A stretch of DNA of 64,000 bases from DATBLE01 sp036555585 (GTDB lineage Bacteria; Actinomycetota; Thermoleophilia; Gaiellales; Gaiellaceae), in assembly GCA_036555585.1 (NCBI GenBank), contig DATBLE010000020.1:1-64000 (forward strand), written 5' to 3'. Both the position numbers and the translations under genes were made by a program. The notes under the pieces were generated by a model that saw only the letters and a program-made list of their open reading frames with translations, searched no databases and was not told the DNA's origin. The first letter of the stretch is position 1. Every line of letters starts with the position of its first letter. Below are positions 42,686-50,134 of the stretch, one piece after another.

Positions 42686-43228
42686 ATGCCCGCGCGGTTG
42701 AAGCACGGCCTGCAGGCGCTGACGATCGCGGTCGTCCTCGGCCTGCTCGCCCTCCTGATCTGGAAGGTCGTGCACCAGGACGAGGGCGTGAAGCTCGGCG
42801 GCGGCAGGACGCCGCCGGCCCCGCAGTTCGCCCTGGCGCGGCTCGACGGGCCGGGCAAGCTGAAGCTCGCGTCGCTGCGGGGCAAGGTCGTCGTCCTCAA
42901 CTTCTGGGCGTCGTGGTGCGCACCGTGCAAGTCGGAGGCCCCGCGTCTCGAGGCCGCCTGGCAGCGCTACCGCGGACAGGGCGTGGTCGTGCTCGGCGTC
43001 GACGGCCAGGACTTCTCCGGCGACGCGAAACGCTTCATCCGCAAGCATGGCATCACCTACCCGAACGTGCACGACGGCCCGGGCGACATCGGCACGAAGT
43101 ACGGCGTCACCGGCTTCCCCGAGACCTACTTCGTCGACCGGCGCGGCCGCCTCGTCGGCGACCGGGTGGTCGGGGAGGTCAGCGCCGAGAAGCTGGCCGC
43201 CGGGATCACGCGCGCGCTCCAGTCGTGA
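42686..43228 (+). CDS. TlpA/ResA-like thioredoxin-fold protein
   Basis: Membrane-anchored thiol-disulfide oxidoreductase. The 180-residue protein has one TM helix (ALTIAVVLGLLALLIWKVV) and an outer thioredoxin domain with VVLNFWASWCAPCKSEAP (CxxC) and GFPETYFVDRRGRLVG with the cis-Pro. It precedes CcmH- and CcdA-like genes and overlaps the next gene by GTGA, so it most likely reduces apocytochrome c or CcmH during cytochrome c maturation (inference from context). Confidence 0.9.
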   Translation: MPARLKHGLQALTIAVVLGLLALLIWKVVHQDEGVKLGGGRTPPAPQFALARLDGPGKLKLASLRGKVVVLNFWASWCAPCKSEAPRLEAAWQRYRGQGVVVLGVDGQDFSGDAKRFIRKHGITYPNVHDGPGDIGTKYGVTGFPETYFVDRRGRLVGDRVVGEVSAEKLAAGITRALQS

Positions 43229-43677
43229 GGCTCGCGCTCGCGCTGCTCCTCGCCCTGGTGCTGGCAGCGCCGGCGGCGGCGAGCGAGCGTCATCCGACCC
43301 TGGGCGAGCTGGAGGGCGAGGTGATGTGCCCGACCTGCAAGACGACCCTCGACCAGTCGAGCGCGCCGATCGCCGACCGCATCCGGCAGTTCATCTCGGC
43401 CCGGATCGCGGCCGGGGACACGAAGAGCGAGATCAAGCAGAAGCTGGTCGCGCAGTTCGGGCCCGCGGTCCTGGCCGAGCCCTCCAAGCACGGCTTCAAC
43501 CTGCTCGCGTGGGTGCTGCCGTTCGTCGCGCTCGGCGTGGGGGCAGCGGTGCTCGCATGGCTCGTCTGGCGCTGGTCGCGCGGCCGGGAGGGATCGCCGG
43601 CGGCGGCGGGAGGACCGTCGATCGACCCGGAGCTCGAGCGGCGGGTGGACGAAGAGCTTGCTCGGTTCGACGGCTAG
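43225..43677 (+). CDS. CcmH-like cytochrome c maturation protein
   Basis: The 150-residue protein has a signal peptide (1-19), the haem-ligation thiol motif GEVMCPTCKTTLDQSSAP (CPTC) with helical AADRIRQFISARI-like region following, and a C-terminal TM helix (LLAWVLPFVALGVGAAVLAWLVW). CcmH keeps the apocytochrome CxxCH reduced. It overlaps the TlpA-like gene by 4 nt and the CcdA-like gene by 20 nt. No CcsA/CcsB haem lyase gene is visible in the window. Confidence 0.88.
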   Translation: MRLALALLLALVLAAPAAASERHPTLGELEGEVMCPTCKTTLDQSSAPIADRIRQFISARIAAGDTKSEIKQKLVAQFGPAVLAEPSKHGFNLLAWVLPFVALGVGAAVLAWLVWRWSRGREGSPAAAGGPSIDPELERRVDEELARFDG

Positions 43678-44374
43678 CCAGCTGCCGGTCGCGTTCGCGT
43701 TCGGGTTCGTCTCGATCGTGCTTCCGTGCGTCCTGCCGCTCGTGCCCGGATACCTGTCTGCGGTCTCGGCGATCGAGGCCGGGCGGCTGGGCGAGCCCGG
43801 CACGGGGCGCAGGGTGGCGCTGGCGAGCCTGCCGTTCATCGCGGGCTTCACCACGGTCTTCGTCGTCCTCGGGGCAGGGGTCGCCGCCGCCGGCAGCGCG
43901 CTGAACGCGCGGACGCAGAACGAGCTCGCCGGCTTTCTCCTGATCGTGATCGGCCTGGGCTTCATCGGGCTCCTGCCCTGGCCCGAGCGCTCCGTCGCGC
44001 CCGGGTTGCTGGCGCGCGTGCGCGGGTCGAGCATCCTGCTCGGAGCCGCGTTCGCCGTCTGCGCCGCGCCGTGCATCGGCTCCGTGCTCGGCGCGATCCT
44101 GACGCTCGCCGCCAAGTCCGGCACCGTTGCGTCGGGCGTCGTCCTGCTGGCTGCCTACTCCCTCGGTCTGGGCGCCGCGTTCGTGCTGACCTCCGTCGCC
44201 TTCACGAAGGCGATGGGTGCCTTCCGCTGGGTGCGGAACCAGTACCGCGTGATCCAGATCGTCGGCGGGGTGACGCTGGTGGCTCTCGGGCTCCTGCTCT
44301 TCTTCGACCGGTCGTGGTGGCTGAACGTCGCGGTCAACCGCGTGCTCGAGTCGGTGGGGCTGGACCGGATCTGA
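43658..44374 (+). CDS. ccdA: CcdA-type thiol-electron transporter
   Basis: Six-helix membrane protein that carries electrons from cytosolic thioredoxin to outer thiol proteins. The 238-residue protein has the two Cys-Pro motifs of the family: IVLPCVLPLVPGYLSA near residue 23 and AVCAAPCIGSVLGAI near residue 130. The start is TTG 43658, inside the ccmH-like gene. With the TlpA- and CcmH-like proteins it completes the reducing arm of a cytochrome c maturation pathway. Confidence 0.92.
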   Translation: MLGSTASQLPVAFAFGFVSIVLPCVLPLVPGYLSAVSAIEAGRLGEPGTGRRVALASLPFIAGFTTVFVVLGAGVAAAGSALNARTQNELAGFLLIVIGLGFIGLLPWPERSVAPGLLARVRGSSILLGAAFAVCAAPCIGSVLGAILTLAAKSGTVASGVVLLAAYSLGLGAAFVLTSVAFTKAMGAFRWVRNQYRVIQIVGGVTLVALGLLLFFDRSWWLNVAVNRVLESVGLDRI

Positions 44375-44377
44375 CGC

Positions 44378-45001
44378 TCAGCCCTTCTCCGCCGTGCGGG
44401 CAGCCAGGAGGCTGCCGAACACGACGAGCCCGGCCCCCGTCAGCAAGTCGACGGCGGAGAGAAGACGCGGGCCGATGCGCCTTCGGAGGAGGGCCACGAC
44501 GGACGCGAAGCCGCAGTACCACGTGAGCGTCCCGAGCGCGACCCCGGCGATCAGCGCTGCGGCGTCGGAGGCCGAGCCTCTGGCAGCCGCAGGCGCGGAG
44601 GCGGGGAACGAGACGGTCCAGAGCGCGATCGTCAGCGGGTTGAGGGCGGTCGCCGCGATGGCGGTGACGAACGCCCGGCGCGGCTGGACGACCTCGTGCG
44701 GCAGCTCGAGGCCGAAGCGGGCCCGGAAGCCGAGCCGCATCGTGCGGATGCCGAGCCCCACGAGGATCGCCGCGCTCGCGAGCCCGAGCACAAGGCGCAG
44801 GGTTCCTCCCGACAGGAGCCTCCCGATGCCGGCGAGCCCGAGGGTGGCGTAGAGCAGATCGATTCCGGCAACGGCCCCCGCCATCGCCAGCCCGACCGCG
44901 AGCGCACGCCCGCCACGCAGCACCGACCTCACGATCAAGAGCGTCACAGGGCCGACCTGCGCGGCCAGGAGGAGGCCGATTCCGAACCCCGCTGCGATCA
45001 G
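44378..45001 (-). CDS. LysE/RhtB-family exporter, probable CTG start
   Basis: Amino-acid-type exporter of 207 residues with about six TM helices. The family N-terminus LIAAGFGIGLLLAAQVGPVT is present in frame, then LNPLTIALWTVSF, the other conserved motif. The earliest common start, GTG 44947, would cut off the first TM helix. Upstream the frame is closed by TAG, and the only near-start codon in place is CTG 45001 (followed by ATC). Annotated from there with caution. Its 3' end converges on ccdA with 3 nt between the stops. Confidence 0.75.
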   Translation of the reverse strand: MIAAGFGIGLLLAAQVGPVTLLIVRSVLRGGRALAVGLAMAGAVAGIDLLYATLGLAGIGRLLSGGTLRLVLGLASAAILVGLGIRTMRLGFRARFGLELPHEVVQPRRAFVTAIAATALNPLTIALWTVSFPASAPAAARGSASDAAALIAGVALGTLTWYCGFASVVALLRRRIGPRLLSAVDLLTGAGLVVFGSLLAARTAEKG

Positions 45002-45036
45002 CGCACCCGTGCGACGACTCTAGCCCGTCTCGAGCA

Positions 45037-45360
45037 TCACACGTGCGGGCGCGGGAGCTCGAGCGAGCCCGACGCGACGATCGCCCGGGCGGCGTCGACC
45101 TGTGCGAGCACGTCCGCGACCGCGAGGCCACGATGCTCCGGCGCGTACGGCCCGAGCCTGCGGGCCGCCTTCTCCAGCTGGCGCTCGCAGCCGATCCGCT
45201 TCCCGCGGCCGGCCTGGTACCAGGCGACGGCCACGTGTACGAGCCCCTGGAGGAAGTCGCGTTCCTCCGGCTCGGCCGCACGCCAGGCCGTCTCGAGCTC
45301 CTCGTGCGCCTCGAAGTACTCGCCCGCGCGAATCAGCTCGAGCCCGCGCTCGTAGCTCAC
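45037..45360 (-). CDS. DUF309 family protein
   Basis: The 107-residue protein matches DUF309: RGLELIRAGEYFEAHEELET with the conserved HEELE near residue 18, then RDFLQGLVHVAVAWYQAGRG and AARRLGPYAPEHRG. All-helical; family role unknown, perhaps metal-binding through the HExxE-like motif. GTG 45360 was chosen because the domain starts there; the frame runs further upstream without similarity. Confidence 0.82.
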   Translation of the reverse strand: MSYERGLELIRAGEYFEAHEELETAWRAAEPEERDFLQGLVHVAVAWYQAGRGKRIGCERQLEKAARRLGPYAPEHRGLAVADVLAQVDAARAIVASGSLELPRPHV

Positions 45361-45409
45361 CGGACCAGCGTATTGGAGTCCGCGGCGGAGAATGCTAGTG
45401 TCAACAGCC

Positions 45410-45724
45410 GTGGCGACGATCCTGCTCGTTGGGGTCGACCTCTTCTTCCGGGGCAAGCTGGACGTGCTCCTGCCGGGGCACCATTTCGTCACCGCGGACA
45501 CGATCGCCGAGCCGGAGTTGGTGATCGCCGACATCTCCCGGGTCGAGCCGGAGGAGGTCGCCGACACCTATCCGGACATCCCGATCGTCGGCTTCGCGAG
45601 CCACACCGACACGGCCGGCCTGCGGCGCGCACATGCCGCCGGCTTCGACCAGGTGCTGGCCAAATCGGCGCTCCAGGAACGCGCGCCCGAGGTGATCGAG
45701 GAGCTACTCGCCCCGGTAGAGTGA
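45410..45724 (+). CDS. Pseudo-receiver-like protein, unknown
   Basis: The 104-residue alpha/beta protein resembles a response-regulator receiver: it starts ATILLVGVDLFFRGKLDVL, where the usual acidic pair is reduced to one Asp, has LVIADISRVEPEEV at the acceptor position, FASHTDTA at the switch region and QVLAKSALQE with the conserved Lys. One metal-binding acid is missing, so it may be an atypical receiver or a fold relative. GTG 45410 follows a TAGTGT box by 8 nt. The ferredoxin gene follows after 31 nt. Confidence 0.65.
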   Translation: MATILLVGVDLFFRGKLDVLLPGHHFVTADTIAEPELVIADISRVEPEEVADTYPDIPIVGFASHTDTAGLRRAHAAGFDQVLAKSALQERAPEVIEELLAPVE

Positions 45725-45755
45725 GCCTCCCAGCACCTGTTCGACCGGAGGCCAC

Positions 45756-46994
45756 TTGACCTACATCATCGCCGAGCCCTGCATCGACATCAAAGACCGG
45801 TCCTGCGTCGACGTCTGCCCGGTCGACTGCATCCACGAGTACGAGCGGATCCTCGTGATCGACCCGGAGGAGTGCATCGACTGCTTCGCGCCGGGCGAGC
45901 AGTTCCTGACGAAGTACGGCATTCGCACGTTCGCCGAGATGGAGAACCAGCCCGTCCGTGTGCTCACGGACGGCGGGTTCAAGCCGGCGCTGGTCAAGCG
46001 CTTCCGCCGGAAGCCGCTCGTCAAGCTCGAGCTGGCGCCGGCATTCCACGAGCGTGACCGCTATGGCGGCTGGCGCCTGACGACGCGGAACATCTCGAAG
46101 TTCCGCCGCGACGTCTGGGCGACGCCGACGCACCGCTGGCTGCTGAGCGACGGCGACGAGACCGACTCGCTCGCGGTCGGCCAGTACGTGCCGTCCATGC
46201 GGTTTCAGCCGAAGCGCGACGGCGAGTCGTACCGGCTCGGGGTGCTCCACGGGCTCGTGTTCGGCGACGGCGCCTGGAACAGGCAAGAGGTTCGTTCGAC
46301 GGACCACGTCCACTACATAGCGCTGTATGGAGAGCGAGTTGCGAGGTTCAAGGACTTCTTCGACGAGATGCGGTTCTGGCCGTCTGCGGACGCGCATCCG
46401 GGCTACCACGGGACGGGAGTCGTCAAGGCGGGCGTGAACCTCAAGCGCGCGCTGCCCGAGACCGGCGACCCGGAGTACATTGCAGGCTTCGCTGACGGCT
46501 GGCTTGCGGCCGATGGTGACCCTGTCAGGGCAGGTTCCTGGCGGCTGCGCTCGACCGACCACGAGGCGTTGCAATGGCTCGAACTGGTCGCGCCGTATGC
46601 AGGCTTCATCGTGACCGGGTCCGGTCAGGAGGGGAGCCGCGAGACCAATTTCGGCGTCCGCAGCCGGCCGATCCGCTGGCTCTACCTGGCGACGCGCGAG
46701 ACGGCGTGGCGGGTGATGAGCGTCGAGCAGCCGGAGGCCGAGGACGACGAGGTCTTCTGCGTGGTCGTCCCGGAGAAGCATGCGTTCACGCTGGCCGGCG
46801 GCGTCTACACCCGAAATTGCGGCGCCTGCGAACCGGAGTGCCCGGTCGAGGCGATCTTCCCCGAGGACGCGCTCCCGGAGAAGTGGGCGCCGTTCGTGAA
46901 GATCAACTACGCCTATCCGGACGCCGACGAGATCAACCGGCTGACGAACGAGTACGCGACCGAGCACAACGTCCAGAACCCACCGCTGGAATAG
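45756..46994 (+). CDS. Seven-iron-type ferredoxin precursor containing an intein
   Basis: The 412-residue precursor is a ferredoxin of 100 residues split by a 312-residue intein. N-extein residues 1-42 carry CIDIKDRSCVDVCPVDC and EECID; C-extein residues 355-412 resume with CGACEPECPVEAIFPEDALP and KWAPFVKINYAYPDADEINR. Joined, they give an uninterrupted 7Fe-type ferredoxin with cluster motif EECIDCGACEPECP. The intein interrupts C-x2-C-x2-C-x3-C at its second Cys. Start TTG 45756 has GGAGG four bases upstream. Host protein: low-potential electron carrier. A terminator hairpin follows. Confidence 0.95.
   Translation: MTYIIAEPCIDIKDRSCVDVCPVDCIHEYERILVIDPEECIDCFAPGEQFLTKYGIRTFAEMENQPVRVLTDGGFKPALVKRFRRKPLVKLELAPAFHERDRYGGWRLTTRNISKFRRDVWATPTHRWLLSDGDETDSLAVGQYVPSMRFQPKRDGESYRLGVLHGLVFGDGAWNRQEVRSTDHVHYIALYGERVARFKDFFDEMRFWPSADAHPGYHGTGVVKAGVNLKRALPETGDPEYIAGFADGWLAADGDPVRAGSWRLRSTDHEALQWLELVAPYAGFIVTGSGQEGSRETNFGVRSRPIRWLYLATRETAWRVMSVEQPEAEDDEVFCVVVPEKHAFTLAGGVYTRNCGACEPECPVEAIFPEDALPEKWAPFVKINYAYPDADEINRLTNEYATEHNVQNPPLE
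45882..46817 (+). other. Intein with LAGLIDADG-type endonuclease region (precursor residues 43-354)
   Basis: Block A: Cys43 then FAPGEQFLTKYG. Block B: WATPTHRWLL near residue 125 with the TxxH element. Two endonuclease-like motifs: VLHGLVFGDG (about 163-172) and YIAGFADGWLAADG (about 241-254). Blocks F/G: VFCVVVPEKHAFTLAGG and VYTRN, with terminal Asn354 and +1 Cys355. The residue before the terminal Asn is Arg where His is usual. Splicing residues Cys1, block-B His, Asn and Cys+1 are present. Codons in about 46270-46600 are richer in A/T third positions than the flanks, which suits a mobile insert. Confidence 0.92.
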
Positions 46995-47007
46995 TGTCGC
47001 TGGCAAG

Positions 47008-47030
47008 CACGACCTGCTTCGCAGGTCGTG
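47008..47030 (+). terminator. Terminator hairpin after the ferredoxin gene
   Basis: CACGACCTGC-TTC-GCAGGTCGTG forms a perfect 10-bp stem with a three-base loop, 13 nt after the stop codon. Confidence 0.7.
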
Positions 47031-47081
47031 CGCGTCCGAACCGATTTCCCGCCGGAGGCGAATACCGCCGAAGGGCTTGGA

Positions 47082-47711
47082 ATGACGACGAACCAGGATC
47101 TCCACGAGCAGGTCGCCGCGTACGCGCTCGACGCGCTCGACGACGACGAGCGGAACGCCTTCGAGGCGCACCTCGACGGCTGCGAGCGCTGCCGAACCGA
47201 GCTCGCCGGGCTGACCGAGACGGCCGGCTCGCTCGCCCTGGCCGCCGACGCCGCCCCGCTGCCGGCCGGGTTGCGTGACCGGATGCTCGCTGCGGCCCGC
47301 GAGGAGGGCCCCTCCAACGTGGCCGCGATCGCGCCGCGCCGCCGGCGCGGGCTCGCGCTCGCTGGAGCCGCGGCCGCCGTGGCCGCGGTTGCGCTCGCGA
47401 TCGGGCTCTGGGCGGCGCTGTCCGGCGGCGGCTCGGGGAGCGAGCGGGCGGCGCTGTCGGTCGCGACGAGCGGGGGAAAAGCGACGGCGACCGTCACCGG
47501 GCTCTCGGACGCCCCCTCCGGAAAGACGTACGAGCTGTGGGTGATAGAGGGGAAGACGCCGAAGCCGGCCGGGCTCTTCGCCGCCGGCGGCAAGCAGGTG
47601 GTCACCCTCACGCGCCCCGCACCGGACGGGTCGACGGTGGCGGTGACGATCGAGCGCGCGGGCGGCGCCGAGGCGCCGACGACGCCGATCATCGTCTCCA
47701 CCACGGTCTAG
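47082..47711 (+). CDS. Zinc-finger anti-sigma factor-like protein (RskA type)
   Basis: The 209-residue protein has a short N-terminal domain with HEQVAAYALDALDDDERNAF and HLDGCERCRTELA (H-x3-C-x2-C zinc-finger anti-sigma motif), a TM helix (GLALAGAAAAVAAVALAIGL) and an outer RskA-like C-domain (SGKTYELWVIEGKTPKPAGLF). Such proteins sequester ECF sigma factors. No sigma factor gene lies next to it in the window, so its partner must be elsewhere or absent. ATG 47082 was chosen because MTTNQDLHEQ begins the domain. Confidence 0.88.
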   Translation: MTTNQDLHEQVAAYALDALDDDERNAFEAHLDGCERCRTELAGLTETAGSLALAADAAPLPAGLRDRMLAAAREEGPSNVAAIAPRRRRGLALAGAAAAVAAVALAIGLWAALSGGGSGSERAALSVATSGGKATATVTGLSDAPSGKTYELWVIEGKTPKPAGLFAAGGKQVVTLTRPAPDGSTVAVTIERAGGAEAPTTPIIVSTTV

Positions 47712-47727
47712 CCCTCACCCGCGTGGG

Positions 47728-47739
47728 TACTCTGGGCTG
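47728..47739 (+). promoter_or_regulatory. -10 box TACTCT of a putative leaderless promoter
   Basis: TACTCT at 47728-47733 ends exactly 6 nt before ATG 47740. Confidence 0.6.
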
Positions 47740-48393
47740 ATGGAACCGACCAGCCTCGACCACGTCGCACTCTGGGTCGCCGACCGCGACGCGATCGCGG
47801 ACTTCGCCACCGCGCACCTGGGCATGCACGTGATCGAGCGCACCGACAGGTTCACGCTCGTCGGCTCCGACGCCCGGCGCGGCAAGCTGACGCTCTTCGC
47901 GGCCGAAGGGCCGCGAGAGCAGGGGGCGCTGGCGCGCATCGGCCTGCGTGTCTCCGATCTGGCCTCGGCCCGGGCCGCCTTGCCGGACGGAACGCCGGAC
48001 GTCTTCGAGGCCGGGGACGGCCTCGTGCTCACGCTCATCGAGGGCCAGACCGACGTCGAGTACGACCTCGACCACGTCGCGCTCCTGTCGCCCGACCCGG
48101 AGGCGGCCGCCCGCGAGTGGCTGCGGTACGGCTTCCACCCGACCGGCGATCCGAGCCGGGTCGAGACGGGCGGCGCCTACCTCGAGCTCCTCGAGGGCGA
48201 CCCGGGCGAGCCGGAGCGGCCGCTCCTCAACCACCTCGGCGTCCTCGTCGACGCGGCAGCGCCGGCCCAGGAGCTCGGCGTCGAGGTCGCCGACGTGGTC
48301 GACGCCCCCAACACGTTCGCCGTGTTCGTCTGGGGCCCGGACCGCGTGAAGCTCGAGTACGTCGAGCACAAGCCGAGCTTCTCGCTGCGCTGA
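47740..48393 (+). CDS. VOC-family (glyoxalase/dioxygenase-fold) protein
   Basis: The 217-residue protein has two betaalphabetabetabeta modules, each starting with an LDHVALWVAD- or LDHVALLSPD-type strand with His, then GMHVIERTDRF and YLELLEGDPG. The conserved His and Glu positions suggest a divalent metal centre. Substrate unknown. Its stop overlaps the following flavoprotein gene, so the two may act in one pathway. Confidence 0.85.
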   Translation: MEPTSLDHVALWVADRDAIADFATAHLGMHVIERTDRFTLVGSDARRGKLTLFAAEGPREQGALARIGLRVSDLASARAALPDGTPDVFEAGDGLVLTLIEGQTDVEYDLDHVALLSPDPEAAAREWLRYGFHPTGDPSRVETGGAYLELLEGDPGEPERPLLNHLGVLVDAAAPAQELGVEVADVVDAPNTFAVFVWGPDRVKLEYVEHKPSFSLR

Positions 48394-49382
48394 TCACCGT
48401 TCTCGGAGCGGGGATGGCGGGCCTCGTCGCCGCGGCGCGCGCCCGTGAGCTCGGTGCCGCCGTCCGGCTCCTCGAGAAGGGCGACAGGCCGGGCGGCTCG
48501 ATGCTGCTCTCCAGCGGCGTGGTCTGGCGCTACCGCGACTTCGCCGAGTACCGCCGCCAGTGCCCGGGCGGGGACCAGAAGCTCCAGCGCCTCGTCTGGG
48601 AGCAGCTCGACGACGCGCTCCGCTGGCTGGAGCGGCACGGTGCACCCGTGGTCGCCGCCGACACCATCAACTCCCTGACGACCGGCCGCCGCTTCGATCC
48701 TCGTGGGCTGACCGCGGCGCTCGTGCGGGCGGCGGGCGACGTCGAGCTCGGCCGCTCGGCGCCTGGCGAGCACGGACCGCTGGTGGTCGCCACCGGCGGG
48801 TATCCGGTGCGGCTCGCACGGGAGCGCGGGCTGCTCGTCCGCTCGAACCCGTGGTCGGACGGAGGCGGGATCGAGCTTGCGCTCGACCGGGGGGCGCGGG
48901 AGGCCCCGAGCGGCGAGTTCTACGGCCGCGCCATGCCGGGCCACGTCCCCGAGGAGCAGTTCGTCGCCGCCTCGCAGCTCTACGGGCGTCTCGCGCGCCG
49001 CGTGAACGACCTCGGCGAGGAGTTCTTCCCCGGCGAGATCTCCTGGTCGGAGAACGACCTCGCGCAGGCGATCGCCGGCCAGCCTGGCGGCCGGGCGTGG
49101 TACGAGCTCGACGCGGAGGCGCTCGCCCGTCCGGAGGTGGCCGAGAAGCTCCCGTACGCCCAGGAGACCGAGCCGCTGCCCGGCGGCGGCCTGCGCGTCC
49201 GCGTGTACGCGGCGGTCACGCACACGTACGGCGGCGTCGGGATCGACAGCCGCGCGCGCGCGGCGGAAGGGCTCTGGGTCGCCGGCGTCGACGCGGGCGG
49301 GCTGTCGAACGGCGGCTACGCGAGCGGCCTCGCCCAGGCGCTCGTCCTCGGGCTCGTCGCGGCCGAGGACGCCTGTCAGTAG
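48390..49382 (+). CDS. FAD-dependent oxidoreductase, probable CTG start
   Basis: The 330-residue protein has the N-terminal dinucleotide motif ITVLGAGMAGLVAAARARELG, LLEKGDRPGGSM, a FAD-binding GPLVVATGGYPVRLA in the middle and a C-terminal GLWVAGVDAGGLSNGGYASGLA, as in succinate dehydrogenase/3-ketosteroid dehydrogenase-like flavoproteins, but it is shorter than the usual 450-550 residues. The motif needs to begin before the first ATG (48414); the only candidate is CTG 48390, which overlaps the VOC stop as CTGA. Substrate unknown. Confidence 0.75.
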   Translation: MITVLGAGMAGLVAAARARELGAAVRLLEKGDRPGGSMLLSSGVVWRYRDFAEYRRQCPGGDQKLQRLVWEQLDDALRWLERHGAPVVAADTINSLTTGRRFDPRGLTAALVRAAGDVELGRSAPGEHGPLVVATGGYPVRLARERGLLVRSNPWSDGGGIELALDRGAREAPSGEFYGRAMPGHVPEEQFVAASQLYGRLARRVNDLGEEFFPGEISWSENDLAQAIAGQPGGRAWYELDAEALARPEVAEKLPYAQETEPLPGGGLRVRVYAAVTHTYGGVGIDSRARAAEGLWVAGVDAGGLSNGGYASGLAQALVLGLVAAEDACQ

Positions 49383-49714
49383 CGGTCGAGCTCGCGCAAG
49401 CGCTCGTCCGATATGCCGAAGTGGTGCGCGATCTCGTGGAGCACCACTCGGCGCACCTGGACGCGGAGGCGGTCCGGGTCGCCGCCGGTCATCCGCTCGA
49501 GCGGGCCCCGGTAGATCGCGATCCGGTCAGGCGGCACGCCGGCGTAGCCACTCGTCCTGCGGGTCAGGGGAACGCCCTGGTAGAGGCCGAGCAGGGGCAG
49601 CCCGTCGGGCGGCTCGTCCTCGACCACGACGGCGACGTTCGACATGAACGCGCGCAGGTCGTCGGGCAGCGAGCCGACCGCCTGCTCCACCAGCGCCTCG
49701 AAGTCGTCTTCCAC
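49376..49714 (-). CDS. Zincin-like metallopeptidase family protein
   Basis: The 112-residue protein has LVEQAVGSLPDDLRAFMSNV, GLPLLGLYQGVPLTRR, IAIYRGPLERMTG and the zinc motif RRVVLHEIAHHFGISDERL (HExxH), matching the small zincin_1 (possible zinc metallopeptidase) family. In vivo role unknown. GTG 49714 was chosen since the domain starts at EDDFEAL. Its end overlaps the flavoprotein gene by 7 nt. Confidence 0.88.
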   Translation of the reverse strand: MEDDFEALVEQAVGSLPDDLRAFMSNVAVVVEDEPPDGLPLLGLYQGVPLTRRTSGYAGVPPDRIAIYRGPLERMTGGDPDRLRVQVRRVVLHEIAHHFGISDERLRELDRY

Positions 49715-49730
49715 GGTTACAGTCTCCGCA

Positions 49731-49835
49731 ATGGGACGCGGCTCACGGCCGATCAGGCGCTGGAAGAACGACCGGCAACGCAAGAAGAAGGCGCGCGAGC
49801 GCAGGGACGCGCCCACGGCACCGCCGAAGAAGTAA
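49731..49835 (+). CDS. Very basic 34-residue protein
   Basis: MGRGSRPIRRWKNDRQRKKK followed by ARERRDAPTAPPKK, about 40 % Lys and Arg. A TACAGT box (49718-49723) ends 7 nt before the ATG, so a leaderless mRNA is likely. Size and charge suggest a nucleic-acid- or ribosome-binding protein; I do not know the family. It is divergent from the zincin gene, with 16 bp between the starts. Confidence 0.6.
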   Translation: MGRGSRPIRRWKNDRQRKKKARERRDAPTAPPKK

Positions 49836-49895
49836 CCATCCGCCGCCGCGACCGACCTGGGCGGGCGCGGCCCCGTGCGCGGTCGAGGCGGGGGG

Positions 49896-49915
49896 TGTGG
49901 GGCGTGAGCCCCACA
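49896..49915. terminator. Bidirectional terminator hairpin
   Basis: TGTGGGGC-GTGA-GCCCCACA is a perfect 8-bp stem with a four-base loop, placed between the convergent genes ending at 49835 (plus) and 49944 (minus). Confidence 0.6.
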
Positions 49916-49943
49916 GCGAAGCGTTGTCTTCAGCGAGCGCGGC

Positions 49944-50123
49944 TCACACAGCCTGGACGTACGCGCAGCGCCGGTCGTCGGCCGGCAGCGGCGACGGGGC
50001 CACCTTCAGCACGGTCATGCGTGTCTCGTCCACCTCGATCTCGTCTCCGACCGCCGGAGGATCGCCCTCGCGCTCGCTCAGCTCGTAACCGCTCGGCTTC
50101 CCCACGAACAGGAGGTAGGACAT
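49944..50123 (-). CDS. 59-residue protein, unknown
   Basis: Reads MSYLLFVGKPSGYELSEREG, then DPPAVGDEIEVDETRMTVLK and a short end with PLPADDRRCAYVQAV. The stretch GDEIEVDETRMTVLKVAPSPL looks like a small beta-barrel. On the minus strand TAGGAT (50137-50132) ends 8 nt before the ATG. The gene follows the two-component pair and its promoter overlaps the end of the kinase gene. Confidence 0.6.
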   Translation of the reverse strand: MSYLLFVGKPSGYELSEREGDPPAVGDEIEVDETRMTVLKVAPSPLPADDRRCAYVQAV

Positions 50124-50134
50124 CGGGGGCGATC

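Noticed and set aside
45882..46817. The ferredoxin insert as a group I intron or assembly chimera
   Set aside because: The insert keeps frame with both flanks and has intein splicing blocks, with Cys at its first and +1 positions; an intron or chimera would not give these.
47082..47711. An ECF sigma factor gene next to the anti-sigma-like gene
   Set aside because: The neighbours are the ferredoxin and a VOC protein; no sigma-70 region 2 or 4 motif is present in any frame nearby.
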